64,000 nucleotides of DNA from Ulvibacter sp. MAR_2010_11 (GCF_002813135.1 NZ_PHTY01000001.1:2475501-2539500); one strand, 5' to 3'. Positions 36,076-44,990 are shown, counted from the first letter of the stretch. A program made the numbers and translations. The notes: generated by a model not told the origin, from the letters alone.

Positions 36076-36633
36076 ATGAATTGGATATACGAACCCTGGC
36101 CTTGGTATATTTCCGGCCCCATGATTGCATTAGTGATGTTTCTGTTACTAATGGTAGAAAAGAGCTTTGGTATGTCTTCAAACCTGCGTACCATGTGCAC
36201 TATTTGCGGAGCAGGAAATAAGTCCGCTTTCTTCAAATTTGACTGGAAGTCGCAGAAATGGAATTTAGTGGTAGTTCTTGGGGCGATAATCGGGGGTTTT
36301 ATAGGATCACATCTTTTAAGTACAGACCCGACTGTTGCCATTAACCCGGAAACTATAGCAGATCTTGAATCGCTGGGCTTTAAGAGTGCAGGAGCGGCAT
36401 ATCTTCCTACCGAGCTATTTGATACCGCAGCACTATTTAGTTTCAATAGCGTACTGATGTTAACTATTGGGGGGTTGCTTGTTGGCTTTGGATCGCGTTA
36501 TGCCGGAGGTTGCACTTCGGGTCACGCAATTTCAGGTTTAAGCAATCTACAATTACCTTCTTTAATTGCCGTAATAGGCTTCTTTATTGGAGGTTTGGCA
36601 ATGATACATTTAATTTTCCCTTTACTATTTTAA
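36076..36633 (+). CDS. YeeE/YedE-family sulfur transporter, first half
   Basis: A 185-residue membrane protein with about four to five helices. Key motif GGCTSGHAISGLSNLQLPS carries the conserved Cys of YeeE/YedE (thiosulfate transporter) proteins, and a second Cys pair lies at TMCTICGAG. Full YeeE is about 350 residues; here the protein is split, with the second half encoded three bases downstream. The two probably form a heterodimeric channel (PmpA/PmpB type) for thiosulfate or polysulfide. It begins 10 bases after the CstB-like gene. Confidence 0.88.
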   Translation: MNWIYEPWPWYISGPMIALVMFLLLMVEKSFGMSSNLRTMCTICGAGNKSAFFKFDWKSQKWNLVVVLGAIIGGFIGSHLLSTDPTVAINPETIADLESLGFKSAGAAYLPTELFDTAALFSFNSVLMLTIGGLLVGFGSRYAGGCTSGHAISGLSNLQLPSLIAVIGFFIGGLAMIHLIFPLLF

Positions 36634-36636
36634 GAA

Positions 36637-37050
36637 ATGAGAACACTTATATATCTTTTTATCGGAATCCTCTTTGGAATCACAATGTTTAAATCGGAAG
36701 CAGCTTCCTGGTTTCGTATTTACGAAATGTTCAAATTTGATTCCTTTCATATGTATGGAATAATAGGTTCAGCCTTAGTCATAGGAATTATTATGGTACA
36801 ACTAATTAAACGCTTCGGTATAAAATCTTTTTACGGGAAGCACATTCACTTCGTCCCAAAGGAGAAGAGTTTTAGTCGTTATATGTTTGGCGGCATTATT
36901 TTCGGATTAGGTTGGGCGTTGGTGGGAGCTTGCCCGGGACCGATGTTTACTTTGGCAGGAGCCGGTTATGTTCCAATTTTAATAGTAATTGCGGCCTCCA
37001 TTTTAGGAACTTTTTTCTATGGCCTGGTAAAGGATAGATTGCCACATTAA
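36637..37050 (+). CDS. YeeE/YedE-family sulfur transporter, second half
   Basis: A 137-residue membrane protein with about four helices and the motif GACPGPMFTLAGAGYVP, whose Cys matches the C-terminal half of YeeE/YedE. It starts 3 bases after the preceding half-transporter and ends the operon. The substrate is probably a sulfane-sulfur anion that feeds or clears the persulfide dioxygenase. Confidence 0.88.
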   Translation: MRTLIYLFIGILFGITMFKSEAASWFRIYEMFKFDSFHMYGIIGSALVIGIIMVQLIKRFGIKSFYGKHIHFVPKEKSFSRYMFGGIIFGLGWALVGACPGPMFTLAGAGYVPILIVIAASILGTFFYGLVKDRLPH

Positions 37051-37071
37051 AAAAATGAGGTTTGTAGAATC

Positions 37072-37308
37072 GTGAACCGTGAAGAGTGAATGGTGATTAG
37101 TGATTAGTGATTAGTGATTAGTGATTAGTGAAAAGTAATTAGTTAGCTTATAACTTTCAACTTTCAACTTTCAACTTTCAACTTTCAACTTTCAACCTTC
37201 AACTTTTTACATTTTACATTTTTCAGTTTTACATTTTACATTTAAAAGACTTTCAACTTTCAACCTTCAACCTTCAACCTTCAACCTTTAGCTTTCAACT
37301 TTCAACCG
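37072..37308. repeat. Heptamer-word tandem array B
   Basis: In one register: gtgaacc, gtgaaga, gtgaatg, gtgatta (five), gtgaaaa, gtaatta, then ttcaact words (about six), ttttaca words, and caacctt words (about four). It shares the 20-base segment tgattagtgaaaagtaatta (37122-37141) with array A at 15709. Confidence 0.85.
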
Positions 37309-37788
37309 TGGGATTGATATCTAACCTTCAGAAATAAACATTACTGCATCATTTTTCAACTCCTACGTCCTAATGGTTGTAGTGAAAATATAAATGAGGC
37401 TAAAGAATAATTTATCAATAACAATTTAGGACGATTAATTTTTAAGACAATGAAAGCAAATATTCTCGAAACACCAACAATATCGAAGTTTCGCTCTTAC
37501 TTTTTTGTCCTCAAAAATAGTAAAAGACTCCGTTGAATAGGGCATAGGCAACACAGTCGTTAAACGACAAAAACTTCAGGGATGTTTATAGAGGATAGAT
37601 TGAATTCAATGTATCCTTTTTTTAATTGCTAGCCACAGGATAACCACCCATTTCATTTTCTTAAAAATATTCTGGATTACGTCTACCCACGGTCGGGGGT
37701 TTTCAATAGAAATAGCACAAAATAATTACGGGTTTTTGCATCATTTTTTTATTGCTACGTCTTCAGGGTTGAATTAAAATTATTAATC
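37309..37788. other. Spacer before the flavoprotein-SigZ operon
   Basis: No convincing gene is seen. A 28-codon frame starts with ATG at 37450 and stops at 37534-37536 (MKANILETPTI...), of unclear status. The stretch next to the flavoprotein start (about 37620-37780) shows no TAnnTTTG box, as expected if an alternative sigma factor drives the operon. Confidence 0.4.
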
Positions 37789-39105
37789 ATGCAAAACAAT
37801 AATTTACCCGTCGCAATAATAGGTAGTGGTCCAATAGGATTAGCCGCTGCAGCACACCTAACTTTTAAAAACATCCCATTTATTATTTTTGAAGCCGGAC
37901 AATCGGTAGGACAAAATATACTGTCCTGGAGTCACGTTCGGGTTTTTTCTCCCTGGAAATATAACATCGACAAAGCGGCTAAAGAACTTTTGCGGCAAAC
38001 CAATTGGATTGCACCGGATGAAGAAGGATTACCAACCGGCAAAGAGCTGGTTGAAGACTATTTGTCTCCCTTAGCAAAGCTAGCACAAATAAAACCTTAT
38101 CTACATTTAAACGCCAAAGTACTCTCTATTGGAAGAAAAGGAGTCGATAAAATGAAAACATGGGGACGAGAGGAAAAACCATTTTCAATCAAGGTTGAAG
38201 AAAACGGAATCATTAATTATTACTACGCAAAAGCGGTAATTGATGCTACAGGCACGTGGAATCAGCCAAATCCCATTGGTTCCGGAGGTGTTTTAGCGGA
38301 AGGCGAACAAGAATTGAAAAACCATATTTTTTATGGAATTCCCAATGTTAAGTCGGAATACTTAGAACGGTACAAAAATAAGAATACAGTCGTTGTGGGT
38401 GGGGGACATTCGGCCATAAACGTACTGTTGGATTTGGCTGAAATTCAGCAGAAATATTCAAAAACTCAACTCAACTGGATACTTCGCAAAGATGCTATGG
38501 AAAAGGTATATGGCGGCCGGGAAGATGATGCTTTAGAAGCACGGGGTGCCTTGGGCATACGCATCGAACAATTGGTCGAAAGCGGAAGATTAAATGTCTA
38601 TACCCCATTCCATATTTTAAAACTCACCAAAAAGGAGGATGGTATCCAAATTATCGGAAATTTAAACAACGAGATTGAAACCATCAATGGAATTGAAGAA
38701 ATTATCAGCAACACCGGGTCTCGTCCTAATTTAGATATGCTACGCGAAGTACGTATAGATTTGGATGCGTCTTTGGAATCGGTTTTTGATTTGGCTGAAT
38801 TGATAGATCCAAACATTCACAGCTGTGGAACCGTAAGACCTCACGGTGAAAAGGAATTAAGACAACCAGAAAAGGATTTCTATATAGCAGGTTCTAAAAG
38901 CTATGGAAGAGCGCCAACCTTCTTAATGGCTACGGGATACGAACAGGTGCGTTCTATAGTTTCATTCTTAGCCGGAGACATTGTAGCAGCTGAGCGCGTG
39001 GAACTTGATTTACCACAAACCGGAGTTTGCAGCCTTAATTTTGGGGATAAAAGCAATGCCGAAGAATGCTCCGTTGCCGAATCGGCCACAGAAGTAGCAG
39101 GTTAA
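37789..39105 (+). CDS. FAD-dependent NAD(P)-binding oxidoreductase (flavin monooxygenase-like)
   Basis: A 438-residue flavoprotein. The FAD motif is VAIIGSGPIGLAAAAHL, followed by WSHVRVFSPWKYNID, a signature region of this group, then DATGTWNQPNP. A second Rossmann motif, VVVGGGHSAINVLLDLA, would bind NAD(P)H. The C-terminal about 35 residues contain two Cys (GVCSLNF, EECSVAE). The fold is like ArsO/FMO-type monooxygenases, but the substrate is unknown. It heads a compact operon with a Cys-Cys mini-protein, an MFS exporter and a SigZ-like sigma factor, a setting that suggests metalloid or thiol chemistry. Confidence 0.85.
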   Translation: MQNNNLPVAIIGSGPIGLAAAAHLTFKNIPFIIFEAGQSVGQNILSWSHVRVFSPWKYNIDKAAKELLRQTNWIAPDEEGLPTGKELVEDYLSPLAKLAQIKPYLHLNAKVLSIGRKGVDKMKTWGREEKPFSIKVEENGIINYYYAKAVIDATGTWNQPNPIGSGGVLAEGEQELKNHIFYGIPNVKSEYLERYKNKNTVVVGGGHSAINVLLDLAEIQQKYSKTQLNWILRKDAMEKVYGGREDDALEARGALGIRIEQLVESGRLNVYTPFHILKLTKKEDGIQIIGNLNNEIETINGIEEIISNTGSRPNLDMLREVRIDLDASLESVFDLAELIDPNIHSCGTVRPHGEKELRQPEKDFYIAGSKSYGRAPTFLMATGYEQVRSIVSFLAGDIVAAERVELDLPQTGVCSLNFGDKSNAEECSVAESATEVAG

Positions 39106-39142
39106 AAAGCCAATTGATTAGTAACTTTAAAATTTAAGTCAT

Positions 39143-39301
39143 ATGAAAACAAAAAAAACAAATTCGAATAGCCAAACAGTGCCACAAGGTGGTGGATGCT
39201 GTGGCCCAACTCTTGTAGAAGTTCAACCGGTTCAAAACTCTTGCTGTGGCTCAACACCCATAGTGGAAGAAATGCAACCAACAAAGGTTGGATGTTGTTA
39301 A
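39143..39301 (+). CDS. Cys-Cys-rich mini-protein (52 residues), probable metal or metalloid ligand
   Basis: A short frame from the ATG at 39143 to a TAA at 39301, 37 bases behind the flavoprotein. The first 18 residues are basic and Ser/Thr/Asn-rich (MKTKKTNSNSQ). Then come three vicinal Cys pairs, C19-C20, C34-C35 and C51-C52, the last at the very C-terminus. The first two pairs each lead a related unit of about 16 residues: CCGPTLVEVQP and CCGSTPIVEEMQP. The stop overlaps the next gene's start by 10 bases. No signal peptide. I know no characterised homologue. It could bind As(III) or soft metals, carry sulfur, or be a modified peptide. Expression is inferred from tight gene packing. Confidence 0.7.
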   Translation: MKTKKTNSNSQTVPQGGGCCGPTLVEVQPVQNSCCGSTPIVEEMQPTKVGCC

Positions 39302-40464
39302 CGCAAGCAATCAAATTAATTAGAAATCAAAGCTCCTCGTTTCGAGGGGCTTTACGTGCTAGTGGAGTTATGGCCTTTGCGGGTATGGGAGATGCGCTTC
39401 TCTATCCTGTGCTGCCGGTATATGGGAAAGAGTTAGGATTTTCTGTTTTTTTTATAGGCGTATTGCTCTCGGTGAACCGATTTGTTAGGATATTGGCAAA
39501 TACTCCTATAGCAAACCTGATTACTAAAATGGGGATGCGAAATATGTTGCTCATTACTTCTTTATTGGCTGTAATCACCACATTTGTGTATGGTTTAAAG
39601 TTGGGGTTAATTGCATTCTTAATTGCCCGAATTCTATGGGGGTTAAGTTATTCCGGATTAAAAACCGCAACCTTGAGTTATGCTGCTAAAGCAGAAGATA
39701 ATTCGGGCTTGGCGTTCGGATTGTCACAAAGTATCCAGTCATTGGGAGCCTTATTCGTGCTTTGGTTTGGACCAATACTAATTCAAGAGATAGGATTTCA
39801 AAACGGCTTTTTTATAATTTCCGGGTTGGGGCTTATTGGGATATCAATGGCATATTCGTTACCAAAAATTTCTGCCGAAGACTCCGGAGATCCGGCACAA
39901 AGTAAGGTGACATTTTATCCAAATTCAATTAATTTATTAGTTGTGGCACTCTCAATTTCCATCGATGGTATTTTGGTGGTTACATTAGCACATTTGTTAA
40001 ACACAAGTGGTATTAGTTCGGGTGAATTATTAGTCTATGTCGCTTTGTATTTGTTATTAAAGCGGTTGTTCTTGATTTTATTTTCGTTTGTTGGCGGGAT
40101 GCTGTCTTTACATTATTCAGCTTCAAAGTTATTTGCTATCTCGGTTATAGGCTGTTTATTCGCAATGGCTTTAATTAGCTTAAACTTTATTATTACAGGT
40201 ATTATTCTTGCGTTTCTGTGTAATACCATAGTAGTTACGTTTTCTCCTTTGGTGGCCGTCAAGCAGCAAAAAAATGCTTTGCAGGCCATTTCAAGTGTAA
40301 GTACCTGGTGGGATTTAGGTGCGGCTATAGGGGCGCTTATCGGAATCTTTATAATAGAAATTCTCGGAAGACAAAATCTATTTCTATCTTTGTTAATAAT
40401 CACTACAATCATATTCATCAACTATATTTTAAAAAATGCAAAGCCAAGTCACTCAGCTATATAA
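39292..40464 (+). CDS. MFS-family exporter
   Basis: A 390-residue transporter with 12 predicted helices. The chosen start is the ATG at 39292, inside the end of the mini-protein gene; the open frame begins at 39196, but its first 32 codons only shadow the mini-protein. The first helix region is GVMAFAGMGDALLYPVLPVYG. The TM2-3 loop lacks a clear GxxxDRxGRR. The C-terminus overlaps the sigma-factor gene by 29 bases. It probably exports the product or target of the upstream flavoprotein. The substrate is unknown. Confidence 0.85.
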   Translation: MLLTQAIKLIRNQSSSFRGALRASGVMAFAGMGDALLYPVLPVYGKELGFSVFFIGVLLSVNRFVRILANTPIANLITKMGMRNMLLITSLLAVITTFVYGLKLGLIAFLIARILWGLSYSGLKTATLSYAAKAEDNSGLAFGLSQSIQSLGALFVLWFGPILIQEIGFQNGFFIISGLGLIGISMAYSLPKISAEDSGDPAQSKVTFYPNSINLLVVALSISIDGILVVTLAHLLNTSGISSGELLVYVALYLLLKRLFLILFSFVGGMLSLHYSASKLFAISVIGCLFAMALISLNFIITGIILAFLCNTIVVTFSPLVAVKQQKNALQAISSVSTWWDLGAAIGALIGIFIIEILGRQNLFLSLLIITTIIFINYILKNAKPSHSAI

Positions 40465-40978
40465 CCCGTTGTTGGGTTATGTTAGAAGTCGTGTGAGAAA
40501 CCAGGAAGACGCTGAAGATATCACACAGGAAGTATTTTTCAAGTTGGCCAAATCGAATAATAATGGCATTGACAATCTTAAAAGTTGGGTGTACACAATT
40601 GCGAAAAATACAATTACCGATTACTATCGTAAAAGACAATTGGAAACATATTCGATTGAGAAAGATGTCTATTTTGATAGTGACCCAATTGATGATGCCG
40701 GACTTGAACTGAGCGATTGTATTAGAGCTTTTGTAAACCAGTTGCCTGAAGAGTACCGTGATATAATGATTTTATCTGAATTAAAGGATATTCCACAAAA
40801 AGAGATTGCCTCTCGCTTAAATATAAATTATGTTACTGTAAGATCTAAAGTGCAACGCGGCCGTAAAAAATTAAAACAACTGCTTGAAGGATGCTGTTCT
40901 ATTCTGCAGGGTGGCAAAGGGAGTATCATGGGTTTCGAATCGAAAACCGGAACTAATAAAACAAGCTGGTGTGATTAG
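40436..40978 (+). CDS. sigZ: SigZ-like ECF sigma factor
   Basis: A 180-residue group IV sigma factor. Region 2 contains LGYVRSRVRNQEDAEDITQEVFFKL and WVYTIAKNTITDYYRK; region 4 contains LPEEYRDIMILSELKDIPQKEIASRL and a YVTVRSKVQRGRKKL recognition helix. The tail has a Cys pair (LLEGCCSIL) and a final Cys (SWCD), as in the SigZ family, which often ends in Cys-rich tails that may sense metals or thiols. There is no anti-sigma gene alongside. It is translationally coupled to the MFS gene, so it probably controls its own operon. Confidence 0.82.
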   Translation: MQSQVTQLYNPLLGYVRSRVRNQEDAEDITQEVFFKLAKSNNNGIDNLKSWVYTIAKNTITDYYRKRQLETYSIEKDVYFDSDPIDDAGLELSDCIRAFVNQLPEEYRDIMILSELKDIPQKEIASRLNINYVTVRSKVQRGRKKLKQLLEGCCSILQGGKGSIMGFESKTGTNKTSWCD

Positions 40979-41402
40979 GAGCTGAAAATTCTGATTCGTA
41001 CGATTTAATCCGCCGCAGGCGGAGGTATTATCCAAATTATCCGAAATACCAAACTTACCTGCCGGCAGACACGGCTATATGGAATTCCCTGTATTTACTA
41101 TTTTTTCTAAATTACTCATTTGTCCCATAATGTTCTGCGTTATGTAACTTTGCTTTGGCAAAAGCGAAGTTTAAACTTCTACATTTTCTTATTTTTTTTC
41201 TTCTAAAAACATTCTTTACAATGTTAATGAAACCGCTTGCGGTTCACGAGCACCTATTTATTAAAATAGTGTGTGCGAGTAAACACTCTTTTTACGACGC
41301 GACGACTTGTCCTCTAAAGCTTTTTAGCGTAGGAGGATAGGAGCGTAGTGGAATGTGTGTGGAATGGATAAAACACTACTCTATATTCTTTATCACTTCT
41401 TA
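40979..41402. other. Spacer with two short GC-rich palindromes
   Basis: TCCGCC-GCA-GGCGGA (41009-41023) is a perfect hairpin and CTGCCGGCAG (41059-41068) a perfect palindrome. Both are GC-rich islands in AT-rich DNA and look like dispersed REP-type elements. A 61-codon frame (41155-41340) starts with TTG, has no family resemblance, and is not accepted as a gene. Confidence 0.5.
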
Positions 41403-41474
41403 TTCGACCCCAAACCCCAATATTCGACTTCAATAACTTATTTCTGAAAAGGAAGGCGTATCACTACATCTTTG
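41403..41474 (+). promoter_or_regulatory. LytTR-type direct repeat and promoter of the efflux operon
   Basis: TTCGAC occurs at 41403-41408 and 41423-41428, exactly 20 bases apart, within TATTCGACCCCAA and TATTCGACTTCAA. The probable -7 box CATCTTTG (41467-41474) has its TTTG 48 bases beyond the second repeat start, the same as at 48891. The box deviates from TAnnTTTG, as activator-dependent promoters do. Confidence 0.65.
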
Positions 41475-41495
41475 CAAAGAATTTAATATAAAAAT

Positions 41496-43856
41496 ATGAT
41501 ACATAGACTAATAACCCTTTCTGTTAGTTTCTTATTTTCCTTGCAATGCCTGTTAGCACAGCAGGATTTTAATGTAAGCTTAATTTACGACGGGAAGGAA
41601 AATGATACGCTGTTCTTGCAACATTCGATCAAAGAGGAGATTGAATCACTACTGGGCACACAGTACAACATCAATTTCACATCCCTTTATAGCAATGGAG
41701 ATATTGCGACCAGTCGTAAATACATAGAAGAAGTGTACAACGTAAATACCGCTAACGTGCTTATTGGAGCAGGACTTATCACAAATCAAATTCTCTCTGA
41801 ACGTAAAGTCTTTCCCCTTCCGACCATTGCAGCCATTAACATAGACAATTTATTCATAGAAAATTCCGACTCTTCAAACAACAGCTCATCAATTCCCAAT
41901 TTTGCATTTATTCAATCTCCATTTAATATAAAAAAGGACATTGAAGCTCTTACTGAAATTGGCCGGATAAAGAAAATCGGCATATTGGTCAATGAGTTTT
42001 TCTACAGCTTGGATTACGATATTGAGGAATATCTAAAATCGTTTGAACAGATTGAATTTGAATTGATAACCGTTGCAAAGAATCCGCAAACCACTTTGGA
42101 TGCTATTGGGGAGGATATTGATGCCGTATATGTTTTATCAACTCTCTCCGATTACACCCCTTCACAGGCACAAATTTTATTTCAGGGCATTACCGAAAAG
42201 AAACTACCAAGCCTTTCGCTAATGGATTATCCCATGCTTGAATACGGGGCTTATGCAGCATTTTCTTCCCAAGAAGACATTCAAAAGATACCCAGAAGAG
42301 TTGCATTGAATGTTTCAAAAATAGCGGAGGGAAAAGACCCTAAAGACTTTCCCGTTCAAATGGAAAGCTTCAATCGTCAATTGATTATCAACATGAAAAC
42401 AGTCAACAAGACAGGAGTATATCCGACCTGGAAAACGTTGGATAACGCTATTCTAATAAATGTAAGCAAAGCGAATACCGGAAGGAAACTAACTTTAAAA
42501 GCAGCCATTGCTGAAGGTCTTGAAAATAATTTAGGCTATCAGATGGCTCAAAAACAAACGCAAATCGCCCAAAAAGATGTAGCCCTTGCAAAAAGTAATT
42601 ACTTGCCACAATTAGAAGTTAATTCAACCGGAACATTTTTAGATGAAAATTCAGTGGCCAGCTCTTTTGGTGCCAAAGGTGAATTTAACTGGTCGGCAGG
42701 TGCATCTTTTTCTCAGTTGATTCTTTCAGAACCCGCTATGGCGAATATCTCAATACAGAAATTATTTAAGGAGAGCCAAGAAAAAGCAGAAAAGCAATCA
42801 GAACTTGATGTGGTTTTAGATGTGGTAACCGCGTTTTTCAATTATCAACAGGCACAATCGTTGGTTGTACTACAAAATGAAGATATAAAAGTCAAAAATC
42901 AGAACCTCAATATTGCTGTCGACAAAGAAAAAGTAGGGTACGGCGGCAAAAGTGATGTGTACCGTTGGGAAACTGAACTGGCACTTGCAAGAGCCGATTT
43001 TAATGATGCTACGGCCCAATTAAAGAATGTTGGTTTTCAATTGAATCAAATCTTGAATCGACCGGTAAAAGAACAATTTTCAATAGAAAATCCGGGCGAT
43101 TCCGACTATTTGAACCAAATATTTGATTTGTCATTTGTCTCGCTTATCGAGGATCCCGGCAGCCTTCAGGTTCTTGCCGATTTTTTAACGGAGGAAGCGA
43201 TGAAAAACCTTCCCGAAGTACAGCAAATTGAACTTGCTCTCCAGGCCCAGGAAAGGCAGTTAAAATCGAACAAAAGGGCACTTTACATACCTACTATTGC
43301 GCTGCAGGCAAACTATGACGAACCTTTAAAAGTGGTAAATCCCGGTGAAACACCATCTATTCCTGGAATTGAATTCGGCAATATTTCCGCTAATCCAAAA
43401 TGGAACGCGGGGTTTGTAGCGTCTATTCCAATCTTTACCGGAGGTTCAAGAAAACACCAAAAACAAAAAGCCCAAATTGAACTATACCAATTACAGGATC
43501 AGCAAAAGGATATCGGTAACCAACTAGAACTTCAAATAAGAGCCAGCCTTGAGAATGTACAAACATCGTACAGAAATCTTCAATTAAACAGAAATGCTGC
43601 AGAGGCCGCACTGAAGAATGTGAATATAACACAGGATTTATACAGTGAAGGGCAGATCAATGTTGTCAATTTTATTGATGCACAAAATGCATACCTGACT
43701 GCAGAAATAAATGCCTCAAATTCTGAATATCAGCTTGTAATAGACTTTTTTGTTCTGCAACGATTTACAGGACAATACCTAACCCTTGCTACCGAAGCGC
43801 AACGTAATGATTTTTTTACAAGGTTCCTTCAATTTAAAAATAATACCAACAACTAG
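41496..43856 (+). CDS. Outer-membrane efflux channel (TolC family) with N-terminal ABC-type substrate-binding domain
   Basis: A 786-residue exported protein with a signal peptide ending CLLAQQ. Residues about 25-320 look like the ABC substrate-binding (PF04392-type) fold: NVSLIYDGKENDTL, NVLIGAGLITNQIL, KKIGILVNEFFYSLDYD, DAVYVLSTLSDYTPSQ and SLSLMDYPMLEYGAYAAFSS. Residues about 345-780 are a TolC-type outer membrane factor with paired helical repeats, including KSDVYRWETELALARADF and YSEGQINVVNFIDAQNAYLTAE. Ordinary TolC is about 450 residues; the fusion doubles it. It leads an RND operon. The binding domain may recognise the efflux substrate in the periplasm. Confidence 0.85.
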   Translation: MIHRLITLSVSFLFSLQCLLAQQDFNVSLIYDGKENDTLFLQHSIKEEIESLLGTQYNINFTSLYSNGDIATSRKYIEEVYNVNTANVLIGAGLITNQILSERKVFPLPTIAAINIDNLFIENSDSSNNSSSIPNFAFIQSPFNIKKDIEALTEIGRIKKIGILVNEFFYSLDYDIEEYLKSFEQIEFELITVAKNPQTTLDAIGEDIDAVYVLSTLSDYTPSQAQILFQGITEKKLPSLSLMDYPMLEYGAYAAFSSQEDIQKIPRRVALNVSKIAEGKDPKDFPVQMESFNRQLIINMKTVNKTGVYPTWKTLDNAILINVSKANTGRKLTLKAAIAEGLENNLGYQMAQKQTQIAQKDVALAKSNYLPQLEVNSTGTFLDENSVASSFGAKGEFNWSAGASFSQLILSEPAMANISIQKLFKESQEKAEKQSELDVVLDVVTAFFNYQQAQSLVVLQNEDIKVKNQNLNIAVDKEKVGYGGKSDVYRWETELALARADFNDATAQLKNVGFQLNQILNRPVKEQFSIENPGDSDYLNQIFDLSFVSLIEDPGSLQVLADFLTEEAMKNLPEVQQIELALQAQERQLKSNKRALYIPTIALQANYDEPLKVVNPGETPSIPGIEFGNISANPKWNAGFVASIPIFTGGSRKHQKQKAQIELYQLQDQQKDIGNQLELQIRASLENVQTSYRNLQLNRNAAEAALKNVNITQDLYSEGQINVVNFIDAQNAYLTAEINASNSEYQLVIDFFVLQRFTGQYLTLATEAQRNDFFTRFLQFKNNTNN

Positions 43857-43881
43857 TCATTAAATTAAAAAGCCATATAAA

Positions 43882-44958
43882 ATGAAAGCACATCTTCCTT
43901 TAATAATCATAGCATTCACATTACTTGCCTGCAATGAAAATAATGAAAAAGCTGAGGAAAATATCAAATCCGTCAAATATGAAAGAATCGGTTTCTCGAA
44001 TAGTAATCAGACGCATAGATTCTCTGGAATTGTAAAAGCTGAATATGAGACAGGTTTAAGTTTTAAGGTCGGGGGCACATTGAGTAAAGTAGATGTAAAA
44101 TTAGGTGATAAGGTTAAAAAAGGCCAACTAATTGGCCGTATCGACCCAATTGACTATGAGGTACAAAGAGAGCAGGCCGTCGCCCAAAAGAAGAGTGCAG
44201 AAAGCCAACTGGTTGTAGCCCGGTCAACTTTTTCAAGAGCTGAAAAGTTATATGAAAATAATAGTGTTGCCCTAAGTGAATACGAACAAGCAAAAGCAAG
44301 TCTAGCCTCTGCCGAATCCCAATTTAAGGCAGCCAATAAGCAATTGGAAGCTGCCAATAACCAAATCTCATATACCCGGTTAAATGCCCCGATGAATGGA
44401 GTGATTACTTCACTCATGGTAGAATCGAATGAACTAGTAAGTGCTGGTAGTATTGTTGCCGTTTTAAGCAGTGAGGGTAACCCCGAGGTTGAAGTAGGTA
44501 TACCAGAATCAGTTATTGCAAAATTACAAAAGGGACAAGAAGTAACTATCGAATTAGCGAACGACAATTTTAAGGGTAAAATCGAAAAGGTAGCCTTCGC
44601 ATCGGGACAATCGTCAACCTACCCTGTTATGGTAAGCATTACCGATCCTATTGGCGAAATACGACCTGGTATGTCTGCTGAAGTAAGCTTTGTTATGTCG
44701 AAAATATCAGACGATCAACAAAATATTATTGTCGCACCCATAGCGGCAGTGGGTAAGGATCCGCAAGGCCATTTTGTATTTGTGCTTCAAGAAAATTCCG
44801 ATTCTCTTTATCGGGTAGAAAAAAGAAAAGTAATTATCGGAAGAATGCTTGATACTGGGTTTGAAATAAACAACGGCCTTGAAGGTAAAGAACTGGTTGT
44901 TACGGCGGGAATACCCTTTTTAAGAGATAGCATGAAGGTGAAACTTCTTAATAAATAA
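43882..44958 (+). CDS. RND efflux periplasmic adaptor lipoprotein
   Basis: A 358-residue membrane-fusion protein with lipobox TLLAC (Cys about residue 17). It contains a lipoyl half (GTLSKVDVKLGDKVKKGQLIGRID), a helical hairpin (about 90-165, Ala/Glu/Lys heptads: SRAEKLYENNSVALSEYEQA), the second lipoyl half (RLNAPMNGVITSL) and beta-barrel domains. It joins the inner RND pump to the outer channel. It begins 25 bases after the channel gene. Confidence 0.93.
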   Translation: MKAHLPLIIIAFTLLACNENNEKAEENIKSVKYERIGFSNSNQTHRFSGIVKAEYETGLSFKVGGTLSKVDVKLGDKVKKGQLIGRIDPIDYEVQREQAVAQKKSAESQLVVARSTFSRAEKLYENNSVALSEYEQAKASLASAESQFKAANKQLEAANNQISYTRLNAPMNGVITSLMVESNELVSAGSIVAVLSSEGNPEVEVGIPESVIAKLQKGQEVTIELANDNFKGKIEKVAFASGQSSTYPVMVSITDPIGEIRPGMSAEVSFVMSKISDDQQNIIVAPIAAVGKDPQGHFVFVLQENSDSLYRVEKRKVIIGRMLDTGFEINNGLEGKELVVTAGIPFLRDSMKVKLLNK

Positions 44959-44990
44959 TTTTTGAATAGGAATTTTTAAACTGAATAATC

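Noticed and set aside
39196..39291. Upstream extension of the MFS exporter
   Set aside because: These codons overlap the Cys-Cys mini-protein in another frame and lack membrane character; the ATG at 39292 begins the family-like part.
41155..41340. 61-codon open frame between SigZ and the efflux operon
   Set aside because: TTG start, no family resemblance, low-complexity hydrophobic opening, and it ends before the LytTR-type site; more likely chance.
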